This document shows, in pieces, positions 36,701-43,583 of a stretch of DNA of 64,000 bases. Source of the DNA: an uncultured Paracoccaceae bacterium (lineage in GTDB: Bacteria; Pseudomonadota; Alphaproteobacteria; Rhodobacterales; Rhodobacteraceae); assembly GCA_947503965.1 (NCBI GenBank), contig CANNFU010000004.1, positions 248,001 to 312,000 on the forward strand, written 5' to 3'. Numbering within the stretch: the first letter of the stretch is position 1; every line of letters begins with the position of its first letter. A program made the translations under genes and the position numbers. The notes under the pieces are model-generated. The model did not search any database and was not told the origin of the DNA. It saw nothing but the letters and a program-made list of their open reading frames with translations.

Positions 36701-38287
36701 ATGCTAACCGAAATACAACGACGCGCCCAACTGATTGTGCAAGGCCGCCTGAACAACACGGAAATCGCTGAACTGACCAGATGTGCCCGCAACACGGTCG
36801 CCAGCTGGCGAAAGCGCCTGCAGGAAGCCGACATTACACCGGAAACAATCAGTGAACTCGATGACACCGATATCCGAAAAATAGTCGCGCCTGGTGCATT
36901 CACTCGAGAGCACGACGTTGAACAGCCGGATATGGATCAGGTTTTGTTCGAGGTGAAAGAGCGTGGGGTTTCCGGGAAACTTCTACATGAGGAATATGTT
37001 GATGCCGCCCCGCAGGGAGCACGTACGATATCTTTGGGGACATTCTATCGTCGGATAGCAGAACATGCAGGCGATAAACAGGTCACCATATCCTTCGAGT
37101 ACGAAGCAGGTGAGATGATCCAGATTGACTTCGTCGGCCGGAAGAAATCCAAACAGCCGGCCCTAATAGACGATCAGGGTCGCGAACTCGACTACGAGAT
37201 CTTTGCTGCCGTGAGCGCCAAGAGCCGGAAGACCTACGCTGTTGCCATCGAAAGTCAGGCTAAACTTCCCGTTCTGGCTGCGTTTGTGTCAATGTTCAGG
37301 TTCTTCGGTGGCGTCCCAGTTCTGCTTACAATCGATAACTTTGCCGCTGCGGTCGCAAAACCAAGAAGAGGCGGGGATGAGGCGATAATCACTCCAGAAT
37401 TCCAGGAAATCGCCGACCACTACCAGGTCGGCTTGAAAGCCGCACGAGTACGCAAGCCAAGGGATAAGGCTTTGGTGGAAAATGGTGTTGGCATACTGCA
37501 AAATGACGTTCTCGCACCTCTTCGTAACCGTCGGTTCCTGTCTCTCACAGAGATGAATGATGCGATCTCGGAGCGTGTCGAGCTTTTGAATGAACGCCCG
37601 TTTTGCAGCCTCACCGGCGAAAGTCGTAGCCAACTTTTCAGTCGTGCTGATGCTCAAGGATATCGCGCTTTGCCGAAAACACCATATGAACCTGGCAAGT
37701 GGGTTCTGAGGCGCCGAGCCGGCCTCGATTATCATGTTCATGTCGAAGGTTCTCGATATTCGGTGCCGCACCGTTTGGCTAATGAACTGGTCAACGCAAA
37801 ACTTACTTCGACATCTGTTCATCTTGCACATCAGGGCAGGTTTGTTGCAACGCATATTCGGTCGCGTGAAGCCGGGCAGAAAATCACCAATCCTGATCAT
37901 ATGCCGCCAGAACACCAGCAGGCATCAATGATGCGGTTATCTGGTATGAAGGTCTATGTCCGCGAAATCGGCCTAAATGCGGAAAAGCTCATCGACGAAC
38001 ACTTCCGCATAAACAAGAGGCCCGATGCGACTGCCAAAATTGCGATGAAGTTGCGCGCCTTAACCGATCACTATTCGGCTGATCGCATCGATTTGGCGTG
38101 CGCCAGAGCAATCACTGTCGGCAAGCGAACCTTTGCAAAGGTAGAGAGCATCCTGACGTCCGGACTAGATCGGCTGGCAGACGAGACGTCTGAGCAACCT
38201 CAGACTCCAGACGCTTCATCGAACGTCCGAGGTGCCACGTATTTCGCATCGCTGCTCAATGCAGACAAGGATGACGACGATGTCTAG
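36701..38287 (+). CDS. istA: IS21-family transposase IstA
   Basis: 528 residues. N-terminal helix-turn-helix (NNTEIAELTRCARNTVASW), DDE integrase core with Asp in MIQIDFVGRKK, Asp in LTIDNFAAAV, and Glu in ALVENGVGILQ, followed by the Mu-transposase-type beta-barrel (YHVHVEGSRYSVPHRL). Start taken at the ATG preceded by GGAG; an upstream ATG at 36644 is possible. Overlaps istB. No frameshift or stop is visible, so the element should be active. Confidence 0.92.
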   Translation: MLTEIQRRAQLIVQGRLNNTEIAELTRCARNTVASWRKRLQEADITPETISELDDTDIRKIVAPGAFTREHDVEQPDMDQVLFEVKERGVSGKLLHEEYVDAAPQGARTISLGTFYRRIAEHAGDKQVTISFEYEAGEMIQIDFVGRKKSKQPALIDDQGRELDYEIFAAVSAKSRKTYAVAIESQAKLPVLAAFVSMFRFFGGVPVLLTIDNFAAAVAKPRRGGDEAIITPEFQEIADHYQVGLKAARVRKPRDKALVENGVGILQNDVLAPLRNRRFLSLTEMNDAISERVELLNERPFCSLTGESRSQLFSRADAQGYRALPKTPYEPGKWVLRRRAGLDYHVHVEGSRYSVPHRLANELVNAKLTSTSVHLAHQGRFVATHIRSREAGQKITNPDHMPPEHQQASMMRLSGMKVYVREIGLNAEKLIDEHFRINKRPDATAKIAMKLRALTDHYSADRIDLACARAITVGKRTFAKVESILTSGLDRLADETSEQPQTPDASSNVRGATYFASLLNADKDDDDV

Positions 38288-38996
38288 TGCTCAGATATTT
38301 GAACTACTGCATGAGCTACGTCTTGCCGGGTTTCGCGAGGAGTTGGAGCATCAGCTCCAGCATCCGCAATACTCCGACATGCCAATCGAGGATCGAATAC
38401 TGCGCATGTTGCAGGCCGAGACAGAGCGTCGATACCGGAACAAAATTGATCGCCTAATGAAGGCGGCGAGCTTCAAATACCAAGCTGCTCCCGACGACAT
38501 AAACTATCGAAACGGCAGGAATCTGGACAAAACTGAAATCCTGTCGCTGTTGAAATGCAACTGGATTGAACAAGGGCAAAATCTGTTGATCTCTGGTGCA
38601 TCGGGTACCGGAAAAACATGGTTGGCCTGTGCGTTGGGTGTGTCCGCCGTCCAGCACGAACGATCTGTGCGCTATGCTCGCGCAGGGCGGCTCGTGGAAG
38701 AAATGATGTATGCGCGGCTCGATGGTACAATTGCAAAGCTCAGGTCTAAGCTGGCCCGCTTGGACCTCATGATCATCGACGACTTTGCTTTAAGTGCCAT
38801 GAAGAAGCAGGAACTGACGGACCTTTTTGAGATCGTTGAAGATCGCGCAGCGCGTAGTTCGACCATCGTGATCGCGCAACGTGCGCCAGAAGAGTGGTAT
38901 GAGTTTATTGGTGATCCACTGCTAGCAGATGCATTCATGGATCGCATCCGAAGTCGGGCTCACCTACTTCAGTTGAAGGGAAAATCGTTGCGATGA
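38280..38996 (+). CDS. istB: IS21-family helper ATPase IstB
   Basis: 238 residues, DnaC-like AAA+ ATPase assisting IstA target capture. Helical N-terminus with MLQAETERRYRNKIDRLMK, Walker A GASGTGKTWL (about 105-114), Walker B LDLMIIDDFAL, sensor STIVIAQRAPEEWYEF, arginine-rich end ADAFMDRIRSRAHLL. Start overlaps the istA stop. Intact. Confidence 0.92.
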   Translation: MSSAQIFELLHELRLAGFREELEHQLQHPQYSDMPIEDRILRMLQAETERRYRNKIDRLMKAASFKYQAAPDDINYRNGRNLDKTEILSLLKCNWIEQGQNLLISGASGTGKTWLACALGVSAVQHERSVRYARAGRLVEEMMYARLDGTIAKLRSKLARLDLMIIDDFALSAMKKQELTDLFEIVEDRAARSSTIVIAQRAPEEWYEFIGDPLLADAFMDRIRSRAHLLQLKGKSLR

Positions 38997-39004
38997 TCAT
39001 GAGC

Positions 39005-39090
39005 TGCGCAGTCTTAATAACACTGCGCGCTCAATCCGATTAAAATGCCGCGCTCAATTCAGTGAAATTTTGCACTTGAGGCATTAGTCG
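39005..39090 (+). repeat. IS21-type terminal repeat, right end
   Basis: Directly after istB. Consists of tandem related units beginning GCGCAGTCTTAATAACAC, GCGCGCTCAATCCGATT and GCCGCGCTCAATTCAGTG, then AAATTTTGCACTTGAG. Multiple spaced repeats at the element tip are characteristic of IS21. Matches, inverted, the sequence at 29490-29577. Confidence 0.65.
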
Positions 39091-39139
39091 CTATTGAAGC
39101 AAGTCGGGTGCCCTAGGCTGTCTGGCGTCAATACCCACC

Positions 39140-39265
39140 GGACAGATTTGGGGTTTGTCCATCAGCAAGCAGTACAAGCTGCTGTCGATCTCGCGCTCAT
39201 GCTTCTACTATACGCCGAAAGGTCAGACCGAGCAGAACCTGATGCTGATGCGCCTCATGGGGGTG
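39140..39265 (+). pseudogene. IS3-family orfB fragment
   Basis: One plus frame reads GLSISKQYKLLSISRSCFYY then TPKGQTEQNLMLMRLMG. This is the beginning of the IS3-family orfB integrase (helical LSISRQCELLGLSRSSFYY-like motif) before a stop soon after 39270. No DDE core remains. Confidence 0.65.
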
Positions 39266-39394
39266 ATGCGGAGCTACTGAAGCCCAACACCAGCAGGCTG
39301 GCGACGCCATGTCTTACTATGCCGCTCTGCATAAACTCTGAATTTACCATCATGTCACAGCAGCGCGCCGCCAGGGACCAGTTAAGGATGCGTT

Positions 39395-39534
39395 CCGCAC
39401 GAATGGGTAGCTTGGTTTTCCCGAACGCGACACCAGCGATCAACCAAACAAAGGCAACCACGATCATTCACACCGGCTTCGTATTCTTTGATCATCCCAA
39501 TGATCTGTTCGTCACTGAATCTGCGTTTCATAGT
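39395..39534 (-). pseudogene. IS3-family orfA fragment
   Basis: The minus strand starts MKRRFSDEQIIGMIKEYEAG, the conserved N-terminus of IS3-family orfA helix-turn-helix proteins, then loses similarity. Opposite in orientation to the orfB fragment nearby, so the two are rearranged or derive from different insertions. Confidence 0.65.
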
Positions 39535-39764
39535 CCATTCTTTGCTTGGACGGATTACTAGCACCTCAGTGGCCTGATTTCAGGGGGCTGGGTCAGGATG
39601 TCGAACGCTCCATGCCAGCTTGCAGGGCGCTTGCAATCTTCGTGTAAGACGACAAGCAATCTCAATAACTACCGCTCTTCCTGCCATCAGTTTTCCGCCA
39701 CGCAGGGCTTGTTCTGTCGTGGGAACGGCGTATCTGTCTGGCAGACCCGCGAAAGGAGACCCCG
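39535..39764. other. Spacer at the right edge of the mobile region
   Basis: No gene recognised. Marks the return to core sequence. A strong ribosome site (GAAAGGAGA) appears just before the DUF1467 gene. Confidence 0.4.
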
Positions 39765-40052
39765 ATGGGCCCGGTTTCTGCCATTGTACTGTTTGCTGTC
39801 ATCTGGGCGATGGTGTTTTTCATCGTGCTGCCGCTGCGCATGACGTCGCAGGGCGATACAGGAGAGATCGTGCCCGGCACGCATGCCTCGGCCCCGTCGG
39901 ATTTTCGGCTGGGGCGCAAGGCGCGCATCACGACGATGTGGGCTTTTCCCATTTGGCTGATCATCGCGGGCACGATCCTGTCAGGTGCAATCACCATCCG
40001 GGATATCGACTGGTTCGACCGGATGTCGACGCCAGAGGTCAGTCGCGACTAA
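39765..40052 (+). CDS. DUF1467 family membrane protein
   Basis: 95 residues with two membrane helices (VSAIVLFAVIWAMVFFIVLP and MWAFPIWLIIAGTILSGAIT) and, between them, the family-typical PLRMTSQGDTGEIVPGTHAS and LGRKARITT. Unknown function, restricted to alphaproteobacteria and, as far as I recall, often near mce; here it is 21 kb from mce with the mobile region between. Convergent with the EI24 gene, overlapping it by 14 bases. Confidence 0.88.
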   Translation: MGPVSAIVLFAVIWAMVFFIVLPLRMTSQGDTGEIVPGTHASAPSDFRLGRKARITTMWAFPIWLIIAGTILSGAITIRDIDWFDRMSTPEVSRD

Positions 40053-40728
40053 GCTGGTGAAAGAGGTGCGTGAATGTGGCCGCGCCCAGGATCGGAATAA
40101 CCAGATTGATCAGCGGGAAGGTCAGCGGCACCGCCATCAGACAGCCCGCCGCCCAGATCGTGCCCTTATTGCGTGTCCAAAGCTCTTTTGCCTTGACCCG
40201 CCCGATCCGGCGCATCGCGGCGAGCTGGAAATACTCGCGGCCCAAAAGATACCCGTTCAGCGCGTAAAAGATGAAGAAGGCGGCAAACGGAAAGATGGCG
40301 TAAAGCACGAAGGCAAAGATATTCGCACCAATCAGCACACCAAGAAAATTCACCGTGTCGCGCAGCCCTTCGGCAAAACCGACAGGGGGTGTCGGGTGCA
40401 GGGTCGGGAAATGTTTCTCTTCCACTGCATCCGCGACCTCATCCAGAAACAGTGACGTAATTGCTGAGGCCACGGGAACCATCAGGAAGATCGACAGGAA
40501 CAGCATCAGCCCCAGCGACCCCCAGCCCAGAAGATCGCCCAGCCACGTTATCTCGCCCACACCGGGCAGTGTGATGGGGTCTGCGGTCAGCCACTCGATC
40601 AGCCACAAAAGACCCGCATAGATCGCGACCAGCAACGCAATGGTCAGCCCGATCCCCCGCCAAAGCACGCTGCGAAAGCGCTGGTCGGGAAGCTGGGCCA
40701 GGGCTTTGAAAAAGGCCGACAGGATCAT
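40039..40728 (-). CDS. EI24/CysZ-like membrane protein
   Basis: 229 residues, four to six hydrophobic helices. Features of the EI24 domain: LGWGSLGLMLFLSIFLMVPV, TSLFLDEVADAVEEKHFP, YALNGYLLGREYFQLAAMRR. CysZ homologues are sulfate permeases; other EI24 proteins are uncharacterised, so sulfate transport is only possible. Start overlaps the nitroreductase stop by ATGA, so the two form an operon with nitroreductase first. Confidence 0.87.
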   Translation of the reverse strand: MILSAFFKALAQLPDQRFRSVLWRGIGLTIALLVAIYAGLLWLIEWLTADPITLPGVGEITWLGDLLGWGSLGLMLFLSIFLMVPVASAITSLFLDEVADAVEEKHFPTLHPTPPVGFAEGLRDTVNFLGVLIGANIFAFVLYAIFPFAAFFIFYALNGYLLGREYFQLAAMRRIGRVKAKELWTRNKGTIWAAGCLMAVPLTFPLINLVIPILGAATFTHLFHQLSRD

Positions 40729-41303
40729 GCGTCAACCCATGTGGTGATGGCGCTCAGATCGGGACGGGGCCGTTCGGGCGGTGCGGTCGTCTCAGAGCCC
40801 AGATGGATCAGACCCGCAACCGTTTCATGATCTGCCAGGCCCAGACCGTCGCGGATGAAGGCGCGGTCATGGCTGGGCCAGCCCGACAGCCAGTTCGCGC
40901 CCCAGCCCGCGGCAAGGGCGGCGTTCAGCAGCGCAAGGCAGACAGCCCCGGCGGAATAGACTTGTTCGATCTGCGGGATCTTGTCGGAGGGTTTCGGCGC
41001 ACTGATCACCGCAACAGCAAGATCGGCATTGGCATATTCATCCCGGGCCTTGGTGATCTTGTCGGGGTCGATACCCAACGCCGCACCACGCAGCGGCACC
41101 ATATCCGCAAGCCGGGTCAGCGCCGGTTTGGTCAGGACGATGAACCGCCACGGCTCCAGCTTGCCATGATCGGGGGTGCGGGCGGCGGCGGTCAGAATGG
41201 TTGCGATGGTCGCCTTGTCCGGCACAGGGGTCGTCAACGTCTTCGCCGGACGGGACCGGCGTGTCAGCAGGAAATCGAGGGCGGCGGGATTGGGTGTCGG
41301 CAT
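40725..41303 (-). CDS. Nitroreductase-family flavoprotein
   Basis: 192 residues. FMN-binding nitroreductase fold: LTRRSRPAKTL at the N-terminus, AARTPDHGKLEPWRFIVLTK, SAGAVCLALLNAALAAGWGANW, then the late IHLGSETTAPPERPRPDL. Resembles the YdjA-type compact nitroreductases. Reduces nitro, quinone or similar substrates with NAD(P)H; physiological substrate unknown. Start at 41303 is fixed by AGGAGAT; the longer frame to 41423 is non-coding. Confidence 0.9.
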   Translation of the reverse strand: MPTPNPAALDFLLTRRSRPAKTLTTPVPDKATIATILTAAARTPDHGKLEPWRFIVLTKPALTRLADMVPLRGAALGIDPDKITKARDEYANADLAVAVISAPKPSDKIPQIEQVYSAGAVCLALLNAALAAGWGANWLSGWPSHDRAFIRDGLGLADHETVAGLIHLGSETTAPPERPRPDLSAITTWVDA

Positions 41304-41544
41304 GTAATCTCCTGCAGTCGGGTGGGTATGAGATATGTGGTGACCGGACCGGGAACAAGCGGGTGTTATGATGAAAACGTAGATGGGCCAGTGGATATGT
41401 TGCGGGTCTTCGACAAGCACCATAAGCGGTGTGTCACCGCGCCTGTGGGGGGGTGTGTTCTGGTCAGGACCCCTTTGCAGAGATCACCGGCAGATTTGAC
41501 GTCCCAAGGTGCCCACAAGCGTTCGGTCACATGGAGGCAACCAC
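41304..41544. other. Intergenic region, no gene seen
   Basis: Between the nitroreductase start and the carB relic. No convincing open frame on either strand. Contains the nitroreductase promoter region. Confidence 0.4.
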
Positions 41545-41670
41545 ATCCGCGCCGTCGCCCTCTGCGACAAAATCCCTTACTCCACGACCGCCGCGGCAGC
41601 GCATGCGGCCGTGCTGGCCACGCAGGCGCGGGAAGAGGGGGATGTTGAGGTGCGGGCTTTGCAGGGATAA
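41545..41670 (+). pseudogene. Relic of the 3' end of carB
   Basis: The plus strand encodes IRAVALCDKIPYSTTAAAA, then [15 protein letters not shown] and EVRALQG-stop. The native carB end reads [41 protein letters not shown]-stop. By eye, the 126 bases agree at roughly 87 percent, including many silent differences. Similarity ends abruptly on both sides. It is therefore a diverged, truncated second copy 28 kb from carB, not a recent duplication. Confidence 0.88.
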
Positions 41671-41760
41671 GTGAAGTCTTCTTGACACAATATGTAGATA
41701 AACTCGACTCAAGTCTCAACATGTAGTGTAATATTGAAGTTTGAAGTCTTTTTGGAGTTT

Positions 41761-41787
41761 TTGGCACTTGATCGAATCAAGTGCCAA
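41761..41787. promoter_or_regulatory. Perfect inverted repeat upstream of the coiled-coil/winged-helix gene
   Basis: Arms TTGGCACTTGAT and ATCAAGTGCCAA separated by CGA, ending 30 bases before the ATG at 41817. The position suits autoregulation by the DNA-binding product of that gene. Because a T-run precedes it on the plus strand, it could also terminate transcription on the minus strand. Confidence 0.5.
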
Positions 41788-41816
41788 GTCTATGCTGACG
41801 GCAGCATGGGTGGTTT

Positions 41817-42296
41817 ATGATGTCTGAAGACTTAGACTTGTGGAATTTTTTGGAGAAGCGCGAAGAGGAGATCGTGCAACGACGGGCTGCGTTGCAGCGC
41901 GAATTGGAAGATTTGCGATCTGTCAGAGCCACGCTTGAAAACCGGCAGCGCTCCGGTGAAGGTCAAGACCCAAGAGAGAAGCGAACAATTAAGGAAATGG
42001 TTCGGGCAGTTTTGGAACGCAATCCAGAAGGTGGCTCGTCTGACCAAATAGTGTCGTGGATCAATAGTATGTTTGGGCGTGAGTTGGCGCGACCCAGCCT
42101 AACACCACAGTTATCACGTTTGAAAAGTGATGGTGAAGTTGAGCTAGACGAAGATACTGGAGTCTGGAGTCTAAGCTACCTCAGCATAAGACATCGCAAT
42201 TCTAGAAATAGACTGGCGCATAAGCTGGGATCGGATGAAGAACGCGAGAAATTTGACAGAATGTACAAGTTACGTGGAGGGCCAAAAAACATATAA
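41817..42296 (+). CDS. Coiled-coil plus winged-helix protein of unknown function
   Basis: 159 residues. Residues about 10-48 form a coiled coil (KREEEIVQRRAALQRELEDL). Residues about 57-115 look like a winged helix: TIKEMVRAVLERNPEGGSSD, QIVSWINSMFGRELARPSLT, PQLSRLKSDGEVELDEDTG. A basic tail follows. No family recognised with certainty. AT-rich relative to neighbours, suggesting acquisition. A hairpin follows at 42308. Confidence 0.7.
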   Translation: MMSEDLDLWNFLEKREEEIVQRRAALQRELEDLRSVRATLENRQRSGEGQDPREKRTIKEMVRAVLERNPEGGSSDQIVSWINSMFGRELARPSLTPQLSRLKSDGEVELDEDTGVWSLSYLSIRHRNSRNRLAHKLGSDEEREKFDRMYKLRGGPKNI

Positions 42297-42307
42297 AAGC
42301 AGAAAAA

Positions 42308-42327
42308 GGTCAGCATTGCTGCTGACC
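42308..42327 (+). terminator. Hairpin after the winged-helix gene
   Basis: Perfect 8-base stem GGTCAGCA/TGCTGACC around TTGC, eleven bases after the stop at 42296. Not followed by a clear T-run, so it may be a weak intrinsic terminator or an RNA-stabilising stem. Confidence 0.45.
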
Positions 42328-42427
42328 TAATCCAAAACACGACGCAAGAAGCTGTGTGCTTTCATTTGTGCAATTTTGATTTTGCATAGTTTCTTGTGTC
42401 TTTCAACCCATCGAAAGGATTTGAAAG

Positions 42428-42634
42428 ATGGCACGTTATTACGTGAACAAGAACGCTCAATCTAACGGCGACCACGAGGTCCATACAACTGGCTGCTCTT
42501 GGTTGCCTGCTGTTGAAAACAGAATCTATCTTGGCGACTTCACGTCATGCCGTCTGGCCGTAACTGAAGCTAGAAAACACTATGAGCAGTGTAACGGCTG
42601 TTACTATTGCTCGAAAGCTTGCCACACCCAATAG
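42428..42634 (+). CDS. Small Cys-rich conserved protein
   Basis: 68 residues: MARYYVNKNAQSNGDHEVH, then TTGCSWLP, LGDFTSCRLAV, and a C-terminal CNGCYYCSKACHTQ. Five of six Cys fall in short CxxC-type spacing, suggesting a metal site. I recall this family as a widely scattered small bacterial protein of unknown function. A second tiny gene follows at once, its AGGAG overlapping this stop codon. Confidence 0.75.
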   Translation: MARYYVNKNAQSNGDHEVHTTGCSWLPAVENRIYLGDFTSCRLAVTEARKHYEQCNGCYYCSKACHTQ

Positions 42635-42643
42635 GAGAAAGAA

Positions 42644-42787
42644 ATGCCACGTAAGCAAAGCTCGCCGAAGCTATCCACTATCGCCTCGAAAGTTCTTTCA
42701 GGAAAAAAACTAACTGCTTCACAGGTAAAGTCTCTGGCAGCGTCGGTACTCAGTCAAGACGAGAAGAAAGGTCAGAAGAAACGGTAG
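42644..42787 (+). CDS. 47-residue basic protein paired with the Cys-rich protein
   Basis: Starts MPRKQSSPKLSTIASKVLSG, continues KKLTASQVKSLAASVLSQDE and ends in a Lys-rich tail (KKGQKKR). Very basic, Ser/Lys rich. AGGAG sits 5-10 bases before the ATG and overlaps the stop of the upstream gene, so the two are co-translated. Too short for routine gene callers. Function unknown. Confidence 0.65.
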   Translation: MPRKQSSPKLSTIASKVLSGKKLTASQVKSLAASVLSQDEKKGQKKR

Positions 42788-42805
42788 AATGCAAATCTAA
42801 CACAA

Positions 42806-42945
42806 GGGCAGCGCCCGGACCTCGGGGTGGGTGCGAAGCGCCCTCCCCATGGGGGAGGGTTTGAGCCGTCTCGGAATTGATCCAGTGGATCAATTCAGGC
42901 GAAAACGGGCGGAGCCCCGTCCGGGCGCTGCCCGGCAAGCCGGGC
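42806..42945. repeat. Nested palindromic element, copy 1
   Basis: Outer arms GGGCAGCGCCCGGAC (42806-42820) and GTCCGGGCGCTGCCC (42919-42933) are perfectly complementary. Inside are CCCTCCCCATGGGGGAGGG (42841-42859) and a perfect stem GAATTGATCC/GGATCAATTC around AGT (42874-42896). A further hairpin GCCCGGC-AA-GCCGGGC follows (42930-42945). Two related elements lie at 46821 and 57115. Confidence 0.75.
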
Positions 42946-42968
42946 GGGCAGACTGAGAGGGGCGTGAC

Positions 42969-43421
42969 CTAATCCGGGTCAGACTGATACAACTTCTCAA
43001 ACCGCGCCAAGTTTTCCTCCATCTCCGCTTCCATCTGCTGTATGCTGCCGAAGGCCGGGCGCTCTTCGCCGACCTTCACCATGCGCTCCGGGCGCAGCAC
43101 ATAGTCCGTCGTGTCAGGCCCATTCACGATCCCTGCCAGCCGGTAATGCATGAAGCTGCGCAGCACGCGATTGATCCGGGGCTGATACCCCTCGCCCATC
43201 GCCTTGAAGAATTTCACCACATCCGCATCCAGCCGGATCGTGATCGGCGTCTTTTTGGGGTCACGCCGGTCTTCGTCTTCCCAGATCTCGTCCCACTCCC
43301 GGGGCAGGCAGCGCAATTTCGCAGCAACCGAATGCAGATCGTATTCGATCATCCGGCGGGCATCGAGGGCGTATTTCCAGTGTATCCGCTGGGCTTTGGT
43401 CATCTTCTGGGGGTCAGTCAT
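42969..43421 (-). CDS. BrnA-like antitoxin, orphan
   Basis: 150 residues. Contains the BrnA-type ribbon-helix-helix region KKTPITIRLDADVVKFFKAM then GEGYQPRINRVLRSF, flanked by longer N- and C-termini than typical BrnA. BrnA normally pairs with an upstream BrnT RNase toxin; none is adjacent here, so this may act as a stand-alone repressor. Start at 43421 follows GGAGA. Palindromes in its promoter region (43478-43511) are plausible operators. Confidence 0.75.
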   Translation of the reverse strand: MTDPQKMTKAQRIHWKYALDARRMIEYDLHSVAAKLRCLPREWDEIWEDEDRRDPKKTPITIRLDADVVKFFKAMGEGYQPRINRVLRSFMHYRLAGIVNGPDTTDYVLRPERMVKVGEERPAFGSIQQMEAEMEENLARFEKLYQSDPD

Positions 43422-43477
43422 CTGCGTGTCTCCTTTGGCGCAAATCTGCCCGGCAAAGGTAAACGCAGGTATGACGC

Positions 43478-43511
43478 AGCGTACGTACGCTGTATGTACA
43501 GCATCTGTACA
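43478..43511. promoter_or_regulatory. Two palindromes in the divergent promoter region
   Basis: AGCGTACGTACGCT (43478-43491) is a perfect palindrome. TGTACAG-CAT-CTGTACA (43495-43511) is a perfect inverted repeat directly beside it. They lie between the BrnA-like gene (minus, start 43421) and the KAS III gene (plus, start 43584). Ribbon-helix-helix antitoxins usually bind such paired sites. Confidence 0.6.
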
Positions 43512-43583
43512 GGCTACATACGGCCCAATATGGACAATCACCGCCCGCCCGCCCTAGGGTGACGGCGCACTTTGGGGGGACAG

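Larger units (their letters stand above)
29490..39090. mobile_element. Proposed IS21-bounded island carrying defence genes
   Basis: Related sequences in inverted orientation stand at both ends (about 29490-29577 and 39005-39090). istAB lies next to the right end. No matching end is visible immediately upstream of istA, where an IS21 left end would normally lie. Everything between (OLD nuclease, UvrD helicase, HEPN protein, IS110, Ner-like regulator) would then be cargo. Alternative: two independent IS21 copies, one reduced to an end, flank the region by chance. No clear direct target duplication was found. Confidence 0.45.

Noticed and set aside
40803..41648. 281-codon plus-strand frame across the nitroreductase gene and the carB relic
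   Set aside because: Antisense to the nitroreductase gene and out of frame with the carB relic; no coherent domain.
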